A stretch of DNA of 64,000 nucleotides from Bryum argenteum (lineage: Eukaryota > Streptophyta > Bryopsida > Bryales > Bryaceae), in assembly GCA_037043015.1 (NCBI GenBank), contig CM073325.1, forward strand, positions 12,565,001-12,629,000. Reading direction: 5' to 3'. This document shows positions 61,276 to 64,000 of this stretch, piece by piece. The position numbers were made by a program, and so were the translations under genes. The notes below the pieces were generated by a model. It was not told the origin of the DNA. It ran no database searches and saw nothing but the letters and a program-made list of their open reading frames with translations. Position 1 is the stretch's first letter, and each line of letters opens with the position of its first letter.

Positions 61276-63243
61276 ATTTTATTATTATTATTTATTTTTT
61301 TTGGAACAAATTGAAGAGGCTTGAATTGCAAAAATAAAAGGAACAAGTTGATCTCCAGCCGGTAACCGGCCAGGGGAAGACCTAGTGAAGAACCGGACTA
61401 GACACAGAGAGACGGACTCAACCGTGCTAGTGATCAGTGAGATTATATGAGTATAAGACCCTGAAAAGGGGGCTATAAGCGGCTCTTGGTCCTGCAAGCA
61501 CCTATGTAACTTTGCTATCAACAGGAGGGGAGGCAACTAGGATACTATTGCGGCACCACTCTTTCGAGAAGGCAATTATCAGCTGGTCGGCAAGGGCCGG
61601 GTGCTTAACAGAGCGTTTCTGAAGCTTCTGCCACGCTACTCTTCCATAGTCTATGAGGCCGAGCCAAATCTTTTGGTAAATTTTGTTGTCGGTCCATACA
61701 ATGCTATTGAAGACTAGATCATCTCGGCTTATCCAGATCGTCCACAGCACCACGCCTCGAAGGGATGTCCAGATGGTACCCAAGCTTCGGAACCTGCGAG
61801 GAATGCGGGAGCTGAAAATTGCCTGCTTCCAGTTAAACTGTTGCCATGGACCGGTATCCTGGGCAGTAGCTGCGGCAAGGAGGTTCAAGATGTGTGTAGC
61901 CCAGTGTCAAGCTTTCTGAGCCACATGGCATTCCCACAAACGGTGTAGGACTGTCTCGCTAGCGCCGGTGGAGCATACAGGGCAGTTTGTGCCTGTTGTG
62001 GGGTTGTACTGCCTGCGCCAGGCGTTGACTGCGAGTCCTTTGTTCCAAGCGCTCCAAAGAAGGCCAGCTTCCTTGATAGTGCGACCTTTAGACCAAACGG
62101 TTGTCCACCGAAATTGGTGACTCGCCGGCAGGGTACTAGTCCAATTCCTCGCCAAGTTCGGGATATGATGGTGGCGTCGAAGCAGCTCCCGACCGGTGTT
62201 GGTGGTGTATGACATGAAACTAATATCATCATGAAACTTAACCCTTAAACGCCTAGCTATACGGATTTGGGCAGCCCAGTATTGGATCACAGCATCTTTT
62301 GCACTTCGGCATCATGAATAGTGCACTTTTTGAACTTGGGCATCATGAATAATCCAATCAATGATGAGCTTGCAACCTCCTACAAGTATTGTACAACCCC
62401 AACCTACCTACCACAATCCTTTCAAAGCACAAAATCACTCATACAAATTGTGATTTGAATTGTAAAATTTCATTTTTTGAATGCATCAGAAGAAGGTGAC
62501 CAGTTTGACATCAAAATATGAGTGAAAAAATGAGTAAATTGAGAGCTACAGAGGAGATTCTGTTGGAAACGGCTCCCTCGGGGCCGCTCAGGCGTTTAAG
62601 GGTTAACGAGCCCCGAGTCAAAGTCAAGCAGATCGATGCGGCCGTAGTACAAGGCGGTCTTGTTCTTGCCCTGTCCTCGCTCGATGTTGATCACGCGGAC
62701 TTTCCGGACCATTCCTGTCAGTGTGGAGGTAGGGACGCAGCTGACGAGGGACTCGGGCGCCACTTCGTCTCCCTCTGAGCTATCCATGAGCGACAGGCAG
62801 CAGGAGCGGGGTTTCACCGAGTAGATGGGACATGCGGATGGGATCCGGATGGTGACTACTCCTTGGTCCCGTAGAGGGATTCGAACACCTGTCTGAAATT
62901 TCACAACTAACAGCGGGAGGGGGTCGTCCGCATCTTGAAAAATGCCAGCATACTCATGCTTACACAAAATTTCGGCCGGCCCAGTCTGGAATCCTCCCCA
63001 TTGGTTGACGAACATAGAAACAGCAGCCTTTCACGCTCCGAACTCCGACGGAAGCAGATCAAAGCTATCAGCTACTTCAGTACCAGTTAGAAATCGAACA
63101 TGAGCTTGGTTCCATCCGTCCCGAACACATTGGAGACCACGGGCGTGTAGCTCGCCTGCAAGCGCGCGCGAGAATCCAGCACCTAATATCGGAACATATT
63201 CATTCCACCATAAACTGCTTCCTAAGAATTCCTCAAAGCACTG
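61276..63243 (-). mobile_element. 5'-truncated LINE retrotransposon, 3' part of ORF2 with zf-RVT domain
   Basis: On the minus strand, one long frame runs from 63243 to 61502. It contains SLWWNEYVPILG and GLQCVRDGWNQAHVRFL (the post-RT region of plant LINEs). After that comes the zinc-binding RT-associated domain, FRWTTVWSKGRTIKEAGLLW and CPVCSTGASETVLHRLWEC (C-x2-C-x8-H-x4-C). The frame is interrupted by a TGA at 63031-63033, a 361-bp inserted element (62242-62602) and a TGA at 61907-61909. A 3' UTR of about 200 bp follows and ends in an A-rich (AATAAT)-like tail near 61276-61300. The 12-bp sequence GTCCTCAATTAT (plus strand) occurs at 61264-61275 and 63244-63255, a target-site duplication at both borders. 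RT and endonuclease are absent, so the copy was dead on arrival. Confidence 0.85.
62242..62602 (-). mobile_element. TTAA-flanked short element, family 1, inserted in the LINE
   Basis: 361 bp bounded by inverted ends CCCTTAAACGCC / GGCGTTTAAGGG, with TTAA on both sides (62238-62241 and 62603-62606). It is non-coding. The interior is shared with copies at 15128, 22747, 29016, 39998 and 40375, with landmarks AGGTAGGTTGGGGTTGTAC and GGGCATCATGAATAGTGCAC. Removing the element plus one TTAA rejoins the LINE frame without a shift. Confidence 0.88.
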
Positions 63244-63255
63244 GTCCTCAATTAT
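63244..63255 (+). repeat. LINE target-site duplication, right copy
   Basis: This 12-mer is identical to 61264-61275. It marks the 5' truncation point of the LINE, and the open frame that continues beyond it to 63294 is host flank. Confidence 0.75.
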
Positions 63256-63651
63256 TTTTCGGTATTCATGGCCATCTCCAAAAATTCCTATCAATGAAAC
63301 CCCTTATTTTCTGGGTCGGAAATAAAAACTCAATAATAGATTAAACATTCCTCCTGAAGCACACAAGTGCTGATCACGCCGCTGACAACACTACTTTCAA
63401 TAGAGCAAACATTAATATTAATTTACCATTAAAAATTAAGTAAAAAAATGGTGGTGAGGGTACAAAAGGCACTTCCCGGCATTTGCTGAAGAAAGGTACT
63501 AAAGGTACTACTAGATGGACTTAACTGCACGGCCTGGCCCCATCTACCGTCATTAGCTCCTCATGCATTTTACGGCTGCCTATAATTCATCCACAAATTT
63601 TATTCTTCGTCCAACATTCTTCCATTCACAACGTTAACTATAGGATCACTA

Positions 63652-63898
63652 CCCTAGAGTTGTTAATTAGTATTAGAGAATCGTAACACTAAATGTCAGA
63701 TGTCACCACATTGTTACAACAATAGTAGTCAAACCATCATACTAAATGTGAGAGCATGCAGACTTTCTTGTGAGTGGAATAATGTATTGGAAGTGGTGCA
63801 ATTGGTGATTTGAAGAAAAAACAAGGAACATTGATTGCAATGGCCGCCCAAAGTGAACACTCATCTCCATGTAACACTAATTAACATGCTCATGTGCA
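63652..63898. mobile_element. Second copy of the ACAC-type MITE, diverged
   Basis: GAGTTGTTAATTAGTATTAG at the left and GTAACACTAATTAACATG at the right match the ends of 26401-26701. The interior is in reverse orientation relative to that copy. Confidence 0.65.
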
Positions 63899-64000
63899 CC
63901 GGTAATTGCAAATGAAAGAATTGTGTGTCGTGAGTAGCGGGAGGAGGAGCACAGGATCCACCTTTTGTGCCCTCTCAAAATTAGCTCTCTTTTGTAATCA

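Noticed and set aside
61683..61919. Plus-strand open frame over the LINE
   Set aside because: It is a shadow of the minus-strand zf-RVT frame.
62870..62900. A T-loop-like GTTCGAATCCC on the minus strand, as in a tRNA gene
   Set aside because: It lies in the LINE reading frame (the VRIPLRDQG segment), and no box A, acceptor stem or anticodon arm can be placed around it.

Overview
The window is eukaryotic nuclear DNA from a green plant. Four protein genes are interrupted by GT-AG introns, and three of them are plant-type housekeeping genes: signal peptide peptidase, autophagy protein ATG5 and trehalose-6-phosphate phosphatase. The fourth is a plant-type Bet v 1/START-like (SRPBCC) gene. Between them lie long AT-rich stretches full of decayed transposons. 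Gene organisation and the mixture of repeats suggest a streptophyte, possibly a non-seed land plant such as a bryophyte or lycophyte. That placement is inference only; I cannot name the species.

Layout. 1-6.8 kb: mostly unassigned, with a fold-back element (4391-4635) and one possible orphan exon (5670-6074). 6.9-10.1 kb, minus strand: signal peptide peptidase, 11 exons, 371 aa, with all catalytic motifs. 10.2-16 kb: AT-rich repeat land with nested inverted-repeat elements and a degenerate tandem array. 16.1-19.7 kb, plus strand: ATG5, 8 exons, 399 aa. 20.1-21.6 kb: a 26-bp minisatellite followed by a satellite-like array of units of about 200-240 bp, then a GC-rich palindrome at 21.8 kb. 22-33.5 kb: SINE-like, MITE-like and LINE fragments, and a decayed protein-kinase ORF inside a direct duplication (30.3-31.25 kb). 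34.6-38.8 kb, plus strand: trehalose-6-phosphate phosphatase, 11 coding exons, 443 aa, with a TATA box and a long leader. 40-48.9 kb: repeats and a broken Ty1/copia polyprotein (43-45 kb). 50.8-53.4 kb, plus strand: a gene for three tandem SRPBCC units, 6 exons, 516 aa. 54-64 kb: SINE, fold-back and terminal-inverted-repeat elements, and a 5'-truncated LINE (61276-63243) with a 12-bp target duplication.

The most unusual signal is a group of short non-autonomous elements whose ends read CCC(T/C)...(A/G)GGG and which sit between TTAA tetranucleotides. I see four sequence families and at least a dozen copies. One copy interrupts the LINE ORF, and removing it with one TTAA restores the reading frame exactly. 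Another interrupts a 42-bp tandem repeat at its TTAA. A third is flanked by ATAA on both sides, which argues for a true 4-bp target duplication. TTAA duplication with CCC ends is the piggyBac-type signature, which is not a usual description of plant MITEs. No transposase for them is visible here.

The four genes do not form a pathway or operon. They are independent eukaryotic loci: ER intramembrane proteolysis, autophagy conjugation, trehalose metabolism, and a hydrophobic-ligand-binding-fold protein.
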